The notes: a model not told the origin generated them from the sequence alone. DNA of 64,000 nt from Micromussa lordhowensis (GCA_964020085.1 OZ026603.1:1628301-1692300); one strand, 5' to 3'; counted from the stretch's first letter, positions 26,201-41,200 are shown. Numbers and translations: made by a program.

Positions 26201-29200
26201 TGATAATATGGTCATGGTAATGCACACACAATATGTGTGCATGTGGAAAAAGGTCATCAATAACAAAATTAATTAATAAAAGTGATTTGAAGGGGAGAGG
26301 AAAAATTTATTTAAGGTTTTAACGGCTTAGGGTTGGTCCTTATAGTGAAAAACTGTGACCTCAGAATTGAAAATATGACCTCAGTCGCAGTTTTTGACTA
26401 TATGAACCTCCTAGCTAGCAAATAACATATTTATATACTATTTAATGGCATAGTAAGTTACTACCATTTGCGTTCAACCGTGAAGCATGAACGTTTTTCG
26501 CGCATGTTTATTTTTCAACCGAGACAGTTTCCCAGACAACTGTATCGACTGGACCAATGAAAATGTTTCGTTTGGAGCACGAAACTATGAATGTTTGTCA
26601 AAGAAACGTGGCACGTTTTGGTCACGTGGAGTGCAGGTTTGACAAAATTAATGACATTTTTCAGGGTTTTGGAAGCTTGGTGTGAGGCGCTAAAAGTAAA
26701 CAAATTTGGACGAACCTATCGCACTGGAACAAAGCTATCGTTGTGAGGAGTTACTATTTTTTAATCTGTATCCAAACGTTTAGCTTGTGAAACGTGACGT
26801 AGTTACCGCTGCCATCCACTGTTACATAACAACTGAGTTTCATTACGCGAAACGTGGCTCAGCATATGGAGGTGTTATGTATGCGGAAAAACGTTAATAG
26901 TCTATTTTAGCCGAAATTTTTGATACATGTATTTTTGTAACAAAAAGAACTGACCTCAATTCCAACACCTCCATATGCTGAAAGACGAGAGTCTACTATG
27001 TCCAAACAAAACATTTTCATTGGTCCAGTCGATACAGTTGTCTGGGAAACTGTCTCGTTTGAAAAATAAACATGCGCGAAAAAACGTTCACGCTTCACGG
27101 TTGAACACAAATGGTAGTATACACTGTGCCTTAAACACCTAAATTTGTAAGTAATGTTAGGACTGTAAGTTGCTTTAGTATTGTAAGAATTGTAGCTGTT
27201 GCAAGTCATAACTAAATAATAATTAAAAAAACAAAAAATGCTATCTAATAATAAACTTTTATTAATAATAAACTATATTGAGAATGAATAAAAAAACAAA
27301 ACAGAATCTGTACTTTGTGTGGTTGTTTGTAGTGAACAAACTCATTCAGTGTTTGTATGATTAGGATTCCTGCGTACACACATTAGAAGGTCACAAGGCT
27401 CCTGTACGTGGTCTCCTGTGGAACCCAGAACTCCCGTATCTTCTGATTTCAGGAAGCTGGGATTATGCGATTAGAATTTGGGATACAAGGTAATGCACTG
27501 TACATCTACAAGGGTTTTAAATAAAGTTGAATGAGCTGAGTTCTGTATGCATGCATGCAAATTAAATTTTTGTACATTTATTATTGATGTTGATTTTGAT
27601 TGTCTTATAGGTTTACACTGATAATTTATGTATACAAAATAAAATAGAGCATTTACTTTGTGTCATGGATGGTGCAAGCCAAGGCCCCATCATAAATGTG
27701 AAATGACACAGAAGTGAAAATTAAGCTTTGAACCCTTTGCGCAAGCCAGCACTATGGGGGTAACTGTCATTGAAAAGAGTACTGGGTAATTAATAAGTAT
27801 AAGCAGGCCTGGTTGTTCATGTATTGAACTCAGATCAGTAGGTTTACATGTATGATGTTATGTGAGTCTTACTTACATGTCATTCTAAAGTGAGAAATAT
27901 CTATATGTGTGGAATTTCAAATTGTGATTTGAATACACAACCAAGTCGGATTTTGACTCTCTTTGATCCTGGGAACATAACTGTCACTGAATTCTAAGAT
28001 TATAACAATATATACTTTCAAAATGTATGCCATGTCAGAACTACATGAAGAATAGTTGAAGGGTTACCAGTGTAAAGCTAATCTTGTTTCCATTCAGCAA
28101 TGTGTTTTGTTGTTTGTACCATTACAGAGATGGATCCTGTTTGGAAACTGTGTTAGATCATGGAGCAGATGTCTATGGTATGAATGTTAAAATTTTCTGT
28201 TCAGTAATTTTCATGTGTAGAAATCAGTCTATTACTTACGCTAACATGATAATGCACTGTGCTTTCATTTGTAGGATTGACATGTCATAGATACAGACCT
28301 TTCACTGTGGCATCTTGTTCACGTGATTCCACTGTCAGAATCTGGTCTCTGTCCCATTTAGCGTGTTCCTTGCAGATTGACGTGCTGGCTAGAAGACCGC
28401 TGGATGACATTGTCACCAACAATACTGGTATGTGGCATTAGGAGCTTGTCATGAGTTTGCTTAACCCCTCCCCCCCAACGGATTCAAATCAGAAAACCTA
28501 TCTGCAAATATACCTGTACAGTGGAACCTCCACTAATGGACACCTGCTGTAGGCTCCTCCTGTAGGCAGACACCTCCTGTAGGCAGGCACCTCCTGTAGG
28601 CAGACATCTCCTGTTGGTGGACACCTCCTGTAGGCAGACACCTCCTGTAGGCAGACACCTCCTATAGGCAGAGACCTCCTGTTGGTGGACACCTCCTGTA
28701 GACAGACATCTCCTGTAGGCAGACACCTCCTATAGGCAGAGACCTCCTGTTGGTGGACACCTCCTGTAGGCAGGCACCTCCTGTAGGTGGACACCTCCTG
28801 TAGGCAGACACCTCCTGTAGGTGGACACCTCCTGTAGGCAGACACTTCTGTAAGTGGACACCTCCTGTAGGCAGACACCTCCTGTAGGCAGACACCTCCT
28901 GCAGGTGGACACCCCCTGTAGGTGGACACCCCCTGTAGGCAGACACCTCCTGTAGGCAGACACCCCCTGTAGGCAGACACCTCCTGTAGGCAGACACCTC
29001 CTGTAGGTAGACACCTCCTATAGGAGGACACCTCTTGTAGGCAGACACCCCCTGTAGGCAGACATCTCCTGTTGGTGGACACCTCCTGTAGGCAGACACC
29101 TGCTGTAGGCAGACACCTCCTGTAGGCATACACCTCCTGTAGGCAGACACCTCCTGTAGGCAGACACCTCCTGTAGGCAGACACCTCCTGTAGGTGGACA

Positions 29201-32200
29201 CCTCCTGTAGGCAGACACCTCCTGTAGGTGGACACCCCCTGTAGGTGGACACCCCCTGTAGGCAGACACCCCCTGTAGGCAGACATCTCCTGTTGGTGGA
29301 CACCTCCTGTAGGCAGACACCTCCTGTAGGCAGACACCTCCTGTAGGCAGACACCTCCTGTAGGCAGACACCTCCTGTAGGCAGACACCCCCTGCAGGCA
29401 GACACCTCCTGTAGGCAGACACCTCCTGTAGGCAGACACCTCCTGTAGGTAGACACCTCCTATAGGAGGACACCTTGTAGGCAGACACCCCCTGTAGGCA
29501 GACACCTCCTGTAGGTGGACACCTCCTGTAGGCAGACACCTCCTGTAACCAGACACTTAGTAATGGACCCAGCCACCTAAGCGGATGCCTCTCTTAAACA
29601 GACCTTTCTCTGGTCCCTGCAGGGTGTCCGTTTATGGGAGGTTTGACTGTAGTATGGTAACAAAGGTGACATTGCAGATGAATATATGAAAGATCATATA
29701 TTTGAACTGCGGAGAGAAATATGAAGACATGATTGATCATCGCAGTTATACACACAACTTTAGCAGTTGTGAAATTAAAGCCTGAAAAAATTCAGACCTG
29801 AACGGGATTCGAACCCATGAATCCTTATTCGGGATTCGAACCCAGGAATATCCATTCTTCATAACTTCATAACTGAACTGAAGCTACTTGTCCATTGTGA
29901 ATGTAGACGTAGCTGTTTGAATGTCCACCACTAATAGTAAGAACATTTTGTCTGTTCTATTCAATCTTTTTTTTTTATATTATGATGTAAATTAACTTGT
30001 AAATGTAAATGTAGTCTGATATTAATACATCTCTCTGCATGTCCTGCGGTTCTGTGGTCCCAGATAATGAAGAGAGTGAAAAAAAAATCATGATTGTCAA
30101 ATGTCCGTGTCTTGCAGCCTTGTCTTGCGTGTACTGGAAAATAGGGAGAAAACTATGAAAAGTCGTTTTTTCCTTTAACATTATCAAATAATTTCTAAAC
30201 TAGTACCCGAAAGCTTCTTTTTTTGCACACAAGAAGGTGAAGGAAAAATGGTTGTTGTGGTCTACTGGGAAACTTATTTCTTTTTCTGTTACACCTTGTC
30301 ATGGAAATGAAAATTTAACTCTTGATAATCTTTGTTTCGCGTAAGAACATGAAACAAACGGAAACCAAGCATTCTAAGACTGGTTTCTTTCTTCTTGCGT
30401 TTTGTAAAATAACGTATTTTTTTTAGAAACAGCCATGTCAACTGGAGGCGTGCCGCTGTTGAATGGAAGAGTTTCTCGTGAACTAAAAGCAACTGTTGCG
30501 GTCAAAGGAGAAGCAGCTCACTTGTCAGCAATTAAACTCGTCTCAGACTTCTTTACTGTAAGATTTGGATTCAAATTCTCTCTATTGATATCCACATAAT
30601 TCTACTGTTATACTTGGAGGAATATGTAGATTCATAATAAATGCAGTTAACTTTTAGCAAGGTGACCAGGTTCCTAAGATATATGTAAACAAATTACTGG
30701 CGGCTTTCGACACACGTCTCTAAAATGACAGAAAATCTTTGTGTCCCAAGCAGGATTCGAACCCGCCATAATAGTCAGGCGTGATAGCACACTTGTCACG
30801 TGGCAACTTACTGCAGTGAGTGGATCGAGCACGGCCAGCCTGGGGCAAGAGACATTTTTTGTTTCGAGACATCTGCGCGTTTCATGGATAAATCCCCAAA
30901 TTGGGGTTAGATGGTAGTAGAGAAATTATTTAAGCCAGGATAGCCTTGCAAACAATGATTTCTCTACTGCATGCTTTAGTAATTTTTGGAAAGATGCAGA
31001 ATTTTACAATTAAAATATTTTACTCAACTGCCAAATTGCAAAAAGGCTGATCACGCGCATTTTCCTGCGCTTGGCTCCAGTACTTCTGCTTCAAGTTGTC
31101 TCTGGTTCACGGTGTTGTTTAGGTTTGTGACTGGCCATCTTAAAATACTTATGACATTTTTAAATTGAAATTAGCTTTAAATGCTTGGTCGGATTTATCA
31201 CAGATATTATCAGTTTTTAATGATTATTAATTTCTCTTTAAGCCCCCATGTGGAGCAAGAAACCTGTGGGACTTGGTGTTAGTGTTGAGAGATGGTGACG
31301 ACAGCTTGTTACCAGCATCTTACAGCAAAGGCATCATGCATACCAAACATCTTATCAAACACAAAGCAGTGAGTATAATATACCGTAACTTTACGCCTGG
31401 CAACTTAAATCCCTTGATAAGGGAAAGGTGTTAGTTTCTAAAACAATTGGTGAGCTGTGTCGATGGGAAGTCGAAGCTGTTTATCAACTTTAAGTCTCGT
31501 ATCAGGTCGTTAATGTCAGTTTATTATTATTTTGCCCCTAAGTAAATTAAATTTACTTTACAAATATTAAATCTATGAGGCAAGGAAGCCCAGGGAAGCC
31601 AAAAGGCTATGTAAAGGACTACCGTTATAGATATCTAAGACTAAATAGTATAAAGTAAAATACATTGGCAGGACAATTTCATCTAACTCTGTAGATACAA
31701 GTATTTTTCTGACATACAAACAATTTTCATTATTTCGAATAAAATATTAAAACATCAAAACTTGAAAAAAAGCTTCGGCTTATGATTAATTACATTTTGA
31801 TTCAGTGTAACAAAGGTATTAGTGTCTAAAGAAACTGTTGAGCTGCGTCGGCGGCGGTGGACAAGTGAAACACTGGGCTGTTCAGTTCTCACGTCACGAG
31901 CACCAGCACGAGAAAATAGAAAAACTGAGATGTGAGAAATTGTGCTTGCACTTGGGTTTAAATCTAACGTAGCTTTTCTGGAGCTGTTCCAGTGAATTCA
32001 AAGCCGTGAAAGGTTGTAGAATTTAAAATGCCCTTTCAGAGTATGATCCACATTTTATTTCTCCTTACAATATTGTTGCATTGTGAAGCAAATAGGTGTT
32101 GAGGATAAAGAGACGCATCAGCAAGTTGATGTTGTCTTGATGTACCTCCAAATTCTCAAACCTAACAGACAGACACGTACGGCAATCCCAAAAGATAATA

Positions 32201-35200
32201 TATATATTTTGCCTGAACGGGTTACTTTTGAATCAGCCTGACTCCACTCTGTTTGCTGTGTGTTTTTAGTCAGAGGCACAGGAATTAGAAACAGTGCGAA
32301 TTTTGTCAGGGCGAACAGGAGGATTGGTGTCCAAGAGGGAGGACAGAATTAAAGAGGCGTCAAGTCTTCATGCCAAGATTGGTCAGCTACAGAGATACTG
32401 TGAGCTTATGGTTGAACTTGGCGAGGTACGTAATAACAAAAGCAAAATAATCTCAACGGCGGATCGCAACAAACATGTTACAAACGCAGTGGGGCTGTGG
32501 CCTAGTGCTCAGGACACTGGATTTGTTATACGGAGTCAAATCCTTCCCCCCGCCACTAGATGCCATGTCTCCGAGGATGAGCAGTGCTAAACACTTCGAT
32601 ACTTCCATAAAGTGATTTATTCAATTGTTAAAAACATAGCAAGCCAGTGAGGACTTGGAGTAAGGACACGTGACTGGCGCCAAGCGCGGGAAAACAACAA
32701 CACTGTGAAAAAGCACGGGAAAACAATGACAGGAAAAAAAACAGGAAAAACAGGAAAACACATTTTTTTTTAATAAACCACGTTTCGTACTGATTAAAAT
32801 GCTACCCTGAGGAAATAGAGCAACAGATTTTGCTTGGAAACGTTGTATATTGTCGACAAACTATGCCGGAGTACTTTTAACTTCAACAATCTAACCATCC
32901 CTTACCAGTGTCCAGTGGTCTGGCTATACTGTTATTTTATCTCATCACATGTTTATTTAATTTGTTGTTTGTTGTGTTTGTAGTGGGACAGAGCACTCGC
33001 TATGGCTCCCGGAGTTTCAATAGACTATTGGAGAGAGCTAATGGAAAGGTATTTTTAACATTGTTTTTGAATTCCTATTTTTAGTAAATTAAAGTAAATT
33101 CAATATACAATATTTGAGGGAGTAGGGATGGGACAGTGACGAGAGCGCTCGCCTCCCACCAATGTGGCCCGGGTTCGATTCCGGCCCAGTACCATACGTG
33201 GGATAAATTTGTTGTTGGTTCTCACCTCGTCCGAGGGTCTCTGAGTTTTCTCTTTAAATATTTATTTATTTTATTAATTTTATATTGTAAATTTGATTTC
33301 TTGACCACATCCCGGTTGAACTTGTTTCAGGCGAACTACTCAGCTGATGAGAGAAGATGATGACGCTGCCGTCCCTTACTGTGCCGCGTTAGGAGATGTG
33401 ACCAAGGTACCGCCACTAAACACCATGATTTAGCCTACTCTAAGAATTATGTACGATTGTTCCAGTATTTTGGTGATAGACCTGCCGATATCACTCACTC
33501 ACTCACTGATCCCCGTAGCGCCCACTGGCGTAAAGAGCGGCAAGGCGTATTTCTGGCACTGCTGTTTAATGACGTACACTAGATGCCTAATGATTTGTTG
33601 AAATTATGCAGTGAGTGTCACACAACATTACAAAGCGTAAATAGCTGTTGCAACGTTGGTGTTAGTTTTGTGAAAGGTCATGCTTCCAGCCACGCTTAGG
33701 TAAAGTCTGCATACGAGCCTAGTGGCTCATCAGGCTGGCGCTCATCTCCGGTTTCTGTAGCATGAAGCGACTAGGAGTATTTCTACTTCCCCTGGATGGG
33801 ATGCTAGTCCATCGCAGGGTTACCCCCAGCATTAAGTTCGCCGGTACCCATTTATACACCTGAGTGGAGAGAGGCACTGTGAGAGTAAAGTGTCTTGCTC
33901 AAGAACACAACTTTCACACAACATGTCAATGTACTTCAACCCGTACCGCTCGATCCGGAGTCGAGCACAGCAGCCATGAGTTCACCGCACGTCCAAGATA
34001 GGGTCTAGGCGACATAGAATTTGTAGAAGCTTATTACTTAAGAACTGCTTGTACTTATGTTCATTTTGTCTCCTCATTCTTTTACAGCTCGTTCAGTTCT
34101 TTACGTCACGTGGTCAACTTCACGACGCCCTATTGGTTGCTCAGGTAGCGTGCGAAGGTGGGCTGTCCTTACCACAGGAACAGGAGAAGAAACCTATTGA
34201 TCTGAGGAAAAACGATATCTTGCCTTCCCTGAAAAATTACATGACTGACGAGAACAAAGGGTAAGTAACTACCAGTGTAGGAAAGGGAACTGGGAAATAG
34301 TGAAGGGAAGAGGGAGGGGAAAAGATGTTGGAATGTGGGTGTGGGGTAGTGGGGAAGGGGGGGATTAAAAGGAAGGAGGGATATCTAAGAAGAAAGGGAA
34401 GGTATTTTAAAGACCTACAGTGGGACAGTCAAGATTAAAAAGCTAGGGTTGATAGTTCGCTGGGGAAACGCAAGACACACAGACTTGTGGGGAGTGATAT
34501 GACCACTCAGTGAGTGGGATATCTGTGACACCATAAGGCTAAGTTTTTTTCTGTTGCTTATCCTCAGACTTCTTCAGTCCACTAGCACAGGGTTGGCAGA
34601 CTGGTATTTCTACAGTGGGCAGCCTGTGCTGGCCGCTTGTTGTCACTTAGCTGTTGGAGACGTCAAGGTTAGACTCAACCTGCATCAATTGTAACAGATC
34701 TAGTAGTAAACACACGCTGACTTGATTAAGTTTTCTGGCGCATGCTAATCTTAACCATGCAAGTAAAATAACAACCATTATCTTTACCCACAGGGGTAAC
34801 TATTTCTATATTTCTCCTTTTTCTACTCTTGACAGATTTTCATTTTTAGTCCGTATTGTTAGTGCTCTTGAAAATTCTCATCGTTACTGTTTTTAAATGG
34901 CATATCCTTGCGTTCAACACGCTGACTAGCTTATTTCGTCATAGTTTGCTTTGTCCAAACTCATTCGAGGGAACGAGCTTGAACTGGCTGTCAGCATGGG
35001 AATAGTGATTAACGACAACAGTCAGATGTACCACCTGGCCGTGGAACTGCTGGCAAGAAAGTGTGAAAGATTAGGAAAATGGTATGGAAAGGTTTTACAA
35101 ACTCATTTCACAGTTTACAGTGGCCTGAATGGTAGTGTTTATTTGCGATTACCTAAGGATTGCTATTGTTGATAAACACTTGTTGGTGTAGATCTTTCAC

Positions 35201-38200
35201 GTTGAAGATGACGTTAATAGGCCATGTTCGTATTCTCGGTAGTGGACTGGAACTAGCTTGCAACCGAGGCTAATGCGGGGAGTCTTTTCAAGTGCAAATG
35301 GTATGAATCTCTTTTTAATGACATTCCCCTGCGTGAGCCTCCATAGCAAGCTAGCTCCAGTCCAATACCGAGGATACGAAAATGGTCCATATTAAGTAGT
35401 CAGTTAGACATGAAAAATTTTTACCGCAACTAGACAGCATTCTTGCGTTTGAACAGAAGTCTTTTGTGAATGGTTCAATTAGAGAAGTGGTGATTGGTCC
35501 AAAGCGTCTCGTTGTGTTTCGCTCAAAACTCTATTTTCCCGCCGCTGGTTAAATGTTTCCCGGGTTTGCAACTAGTTACTTGGTTTCCCGCGCTTGCCGC
35601 AGGTTACCTGCTTTCCCGCGCTTGCCAGTGGTCACTTATGATTTGTTTGCGTTTTGATTGGTTTAGTACGCTATAAGTTGTGAGAGTCAAAGTTTGCTCT
35701 CGTGTGATCTGAAATTATTTTCTTTTACTGCTATTCTTCAGTTGTCAACTAAAATGACGTTGTTGTTTCGTAGGGACACTTGCATCGCTTTACTGAAGTT
35801 GTTGCCGGGCAGCGAGAACCACCTCATCAAATCGTGTGCGAGATGTCAAGGAACTGTTGCAGAAGTGAATGAATTACACGAAAAGGTGAGTTGACGTCGA
35901 GAAAATTATCAATATTTATTTCTCTTAAGCTCCGGATAAACGATCGCAACATTTCAACACAACATATCGCAACATTGTTGTCAGTTCCAGCATTTACAAG
36001 CTCCAGCCAAACGATCGCAACATTTGAAAGCAACATATTGCAACATTGTTTGGCCACCCTGTTGCGACATATTGGGTATTCAAAATTAAACTAGTGCGCA
36101 TGCCCGGGCGCAACATTATTGCACGAACCTGACCAAACGAGCACAACATCATGCAACACCCACAAATGTTGCATGAAAAATTTGACCATGTCGCAACACG
36201 TCGCAACAGGGTGGCCAAACCGCGCGCAACATGCCGCGCAACATGGCCGGGGCTTTATATCATTTCCTTCATGCTCAGTCATGAGAATATGAAGTTCATC
36301 AACTAGATATTCTTTGAACTACGTGCTCCTAATTGCAAAATTTTCTAACCCTAAACCCAAAGGAGGTAAATAATGTTTGCTAGGAATCAGAAGCCCCAAG
36401 GGGACTTCATGAGAAACGGGCGGGGATGCTCGTCAGAACATTTGAATTAAACCCCTAAGGGAGACCAATCTGGCTGACCCCAAGGAGAAAACGGCTCTCT
36501 TTTGTAGCTTTTCAAGGCAGTGATTGTTTTCTGTACTGACTCTTTCCTGTCATCTGTCTTTGGTCTTATCAGGCGGGGTTGCCAAGCGTAGAGGATTGCT
36601 TGCGGAAAGCAGAGCAGCTGTATGATGAGAGCAAATTTTTGGACGCCATGAAGTATTACCTGGTGTCCTCTTCCCCTGAGTTAGCGCTTGACATCGGGTT
36701 GAATTTAGTACGAGGTAGGGCTAGGCCAGAACTTGCTCTAACAAACGCGCCAAGATTTATAATCCACAAGTGAATCGGGATAAATGGGTAGTAAATTTAC
36801 CCGAGCTTGCCGCGTTTCTTTAGGATAGTGAGGTCTGCAGTAGGATCGCTTATTGTCTCATTCGCTAGAGAGGAATTTTAGTCAATAGACTACTGTACAG
36901 TTGTGTGAAATGTAACCAAGCCTCAGCACGAAAGCGAGGTTGACCTTGTGATGATATGAATTAGAAACTAGTTAGCATGATAACAACAATTTGCAGTTGA
37001 AAGGTAGCAAGGTTTGTATCATAACAAAGTCAACTCCAGCCTCGCCTCTGTTCAAAGGCCTGATCACCCAGCACTGAACTGCAAAATGGGCTATCATATC
37101 ATTCTTATAATTTTAAGAAACAGCACAACGCTTTATAAATACATGTTTCAACAGAATCTTCTGCCATCTTCAGTTTAAATTACAAAGTACAAAGTTGAAT
37201 ATATAGTGTGCGAAAATGCTAATTGACTATAAGAACAAAAGGAAACCTGACAATGTAAAGTATTACAAAGGAAGCATTTTGCGCACACTTTATATTCATA
37301 TATGTAACATGTCTGCTATCCAGACGTTTTGGCTATCATTCTACTTAAAGGACCTTTTAGGACAGTTGCTCGTGGCAGAACCCTTTTTTTTCACTTCTCC
37401 ACCTTTATTTCAGACTTCCTTTTTTTAGTTCAAATACAATTACATCACATTAATAATAACACCTACCATTATTGATATTTCTAATTTTACATGTCCCATT
37501 AATGAAAGTAATTAAATGTTTTTAAGTATCTAATAAACTATTGATGTAAGGTTGCCATCTAGCCTGAACGTTACGTTCGTGGCAGAAGCCTAACATTTTC
37601 TAATATCGTTTTATCCAATTAAAGAATAGTACATTAGGCACAAGTTCAGTTAGTTGGGGCACAGCCCGATAAACGACGAGCGAAAAAATCGGTGAGAAGT
37701 GCGTAAAAGGGTTTTCTTTCTATTTTTTTCCGCTTTTCTCCCCTATTTTTCTCCCTTATTTTTTTCGCTGCCCTTTTTTCGCACGGCGCCCCAACTAACT
37801 GAACGCCTGGAAGAGGCTGGGCACAAGAAGACTGAGCATGTGTTCATTTTACTTTCAGATGGCATGAGTAAACCTTATTGGGTGTTAGATGAAGTACTAG
37901 GCGTCTTGCAGTGGATGTCGTGCATCAGGACAGACCGCTTACAACAAAGCAGAACTTCCAAGTATGACAAAATAATAGCTACCATTCACTTACTGTTACA
38001 GACAAGCCCCTCTCAATGTTACACTTAACAAATTCACGTCAGTTTTTCATGCGTCTGTCCTGTTATTGATCATGAATTTCGTCATAGCATTGTCAAAGTA
38101 GCTGTGGATCGCTTCGTGGATCCGCAGACCACTTTGACAATGTCATGACGCAATTCGTTGTCAATAACACGACAGACGCATGAAAAACTGATGTCAATTT

Positions 38201-41200
38201 GTTTTTTTACAATAACATAACAAATTGTCAAATTGTCGGCTGTCGCTCGATGACGCCTTCCATAAATTAAAAGTCGTTGTTGTCAGTTCGAGTGAAGTGC
38301 AGTGAAGTGAAGTGAAGTGAAGGTGTTCCAATAGTTGTAATTGAAGGGAAAAGTCACATCTTATAGTAAAAGCAGCTTATGATACATAATCCGTACCTAT
38401 AACTGTCGTGCCCTGGAAAACTATTGTACTTCCTTGAATGAAATTATTTTACGTGTAACAATTCCTGAAGAAATTTGTCGGTGCTACCTACTCAGGGGGC
38501 AATTTAACAGAATAAATTATGATTACCTCCCCTCATGTGTTGATCAAACTCAAACGACTCCCTCCCATCGAATAACAAACAGGGGGAAATGCCTTTTATG
38601 AGGGATATACTGTAACAAGGGAAGTTCAAGGGTAACAGAATCAACCCCCCCCCCCCCCCATATAGGGATTATTCCCAAGATAGTCCCTCTCCAATTTTTT
38701 TTAGATCACTCACGGAAATCCCAGAAGGATTAGAAGTAGGCAATCCTGTGACGCAAATTTTACTCAAGCCTAGGCGGCTTCTCGCGGCTTTTTCCTCATC
38801 CACGTAGTTATCTGCGCAACGCGTATGGTAACATTATCCGCGGGTGGACTGGATACCGTGTCTAAAAATAACTTTAGAGCGATTACCTTGAGAAAAAGAC
38901 CTGCATGGAAACTCTCTAACATTTCATGCTTTATCGAGGGTAATGGTATATTCGCTGCCTCACAACTGAATGCGGACATGTTTAATGTATGCTGTTTTTC
39001 ATCCGCAGACAAAGACAGGAAATGCTGGCACTCAGTGCATATCTTGGAGCTCTGTTGGCGATAAGGAGAAAATACACTCCGATCATTCACCCTCTCTTCA
39101 AACACGCCAGGTGCGGAGACAAAATACTTCTAAACTGTTAACCTTTGCTTTACCAGCGATTCTTCTATTCGGTCAGTGAAACACAAGCAGAATGTCAGCG
39201 CGATTTTTCTTCTCAAGCTTTCTTACTTCTCACTTGTCAATCCACAAGGGAACAAGGGAAACTTCATATTTTCACTGCATAAATTATCAGCATGGTATAT
39301 TAGGTCAGCAAGCTATTGGTTCTAAATGGGGTACCACTCGACCCAACTGAAGAAAATTCCTTCGAACATACTACCTCCGAATTACAATTACATTAAGTTT
39401 CGAGACAGACGAGAATAAACCTTGTGCTTACGCTGTGTTCCTTTATTACCAGAAGTCTAACACCGTGCTTCATTTGTTTCTAATCTTAGACATTTAATTC
39501 ATCAAGACAAAGTGGAGTTGGCGGTCACAGCTTCTCAAATCGAATCTGAATCCGAAGCATGGCTCGTGTTCAACCAGCCTCTCAAGTAAGTACATCGTGT
39601 AAGCTAATCATGTTTTAACACTAATAATCAGCATTTCGTTTCTCCTCACAAGTTTGTAGATCGTGAGAATACAACAGTTGAATGAATGACTTTATTTAAC
39701 CTCGGTTAAAGATGAGGCTTATTAGGCCTCTAGCAATTACAAATGCTAATATACCGAGAAAATAAATAAATAAGACTATCTACAGGAAAAAAAAAAAAAC
39801 TTAGGGTATATAAACTATGGAGAAAAAAAAAATTACAAGTTCCTGAGCTTTCTTAGCTCTTTCCTGAAACGGGCAAAATCGGCCACTGATCTTAAATTAT
39901 CAGGTAAGGCATTCCACGCCTTAGCAGCAATGTACGATGTTGATTTGAGTCCATAAGTCGTGGTCTTAGCTACAGGTAAAACAAGTTTATTATTGCCCCT
40001 GAGATTTTTCTTATTTTCTCTTATATTAAATAAAGATTGAATGTACTGAGGCATACTGTTATTAAGGGCTTTAAAAATTATTAAAAGCATATCTTGTCTC
40101 CGTCTACAACTACAACTAAGACAATAAGGCAGAGTCATAGTCATAGTGATTTTTCTTGGACAACTCTGTCCAAGGGGGAAAGGTGCAATGAGGTTAACCC
40201 TATGTACAGCACCAACCCGTGAGACAAGGCCAGACCACAACACCAGGAACTACGTGCCCTACTCTTTTCGATAAGTGTGTGGGTTCTTTAACGTCCCCTG
40301 CTAACCATGTAACATTGAAGATGCAGGAGACGGGGTCTACGGTTTATAGTCCTTATCCGAGAAGACCTGAACATCTAACCATTTGCAGATGAATTTACAA
40401 AGGCAGCGCATTCTCCTCAGTTTTCAGTTTTCAGGTCCGACATCATAACAACATCATGGATTAGTTTCTGATAGCACCAGCAGCGTCTGATGTTTGTTTT
40501 CTTGTTTCCAGTCCTTCAGTCACCCCCACTCCTGAACAGAAGGCCGTTTGGGACTTGCTTCTAAAGCGTGTTGGTAAGTATTGGTGATGTCCAACTTCAA
40601 CCACGTGACATGACAAGTTTTCTATATTTGACTTATTGATTGCGAGACAAAGAAAATGTGGAAACTGTGCCTAGTCTATTCATAGGAACAAGATTCCTCC
40701 CGAAAATGAAACTTGCTCCGTTTAAATGCGATGTAATTTCAATCTTTTCTGTTTTCTGTCAGGGACCGAGTCATCCATGTACGAGGTTGGTGTTGACATG
40801 GTGACGGGATCTCTCCTCCCCAGTCACTCGGATATCCAACTGTCTTGTCTGACTGGAGAGCGAATCAAGGTAACAAAGAAACTCACGCGTTACTCATAGA
40901 AGACATGTTGTATACGCCTGACGTTAGCCAAACAGCTGCCGTTGTTGGCGTGTTGAATTCTTCCATTGCCAGAAAGTCCAACCTCGTTCCCAGGGTCCTC
41001 TCTTCCTCGAGAAAGTACCCTGGTTTCGGCTGGTTTCTCGAGGAAGAGAGCGGACCTGGGGAACGAGATTGAAAAAGACGTCTACTGATGACGTGGCTCA
41101 GATCGGCCTGATTGGTTACGACTTGCGCGGGAAAAAATTGTAACCTAGTAGCGACCAATCAGAAACACTTAACGGATCTATGTGACGTTATCATGTGTGC

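Larger units (their letters stand above)
14298..28427 (+). other. WDR17: WDR17 exons 1-14, WD-repeat half
   Basis: Exons: 14298-14426, 18286-18958, 19837-20138, 21939-22052, 22434-22488, 23269-23360, 24668-24750, 24866-24952, 25367-25455, 25781-25856, 25983-26010, 27365-27489, 28128-28177, 28275-28427. Exon 11 is only 28 nt and finishes a WD repeat (TIKIWDYTE). Exon 14 ends the last blade ([18 protein letters not shown]) and the start of the linker. Boundaries were placed from GT/AG sites, phase and match to the known protein. Confidence 0.88.

Noticed and set aside
28554..29548. CRISPR-like regular repeats
   Set aside because: The repeats are contiguous with no unique spacers, and the genome is animal nuclear DNA.
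28498..29556. Long antisense open frames with repeating [21 protein letters not shown] peptides
   Set aside because: They come from an 18-bp tandem array read in frame. Several frames are open at once and there is no start, signal or homology support.
39833..40243. Antisense 136-aa host gene in WDR17 intron 27
   Set aside because: The C-terminal part is reverse-transcriptase tail of a LINE and the rest is other repeat sequence.
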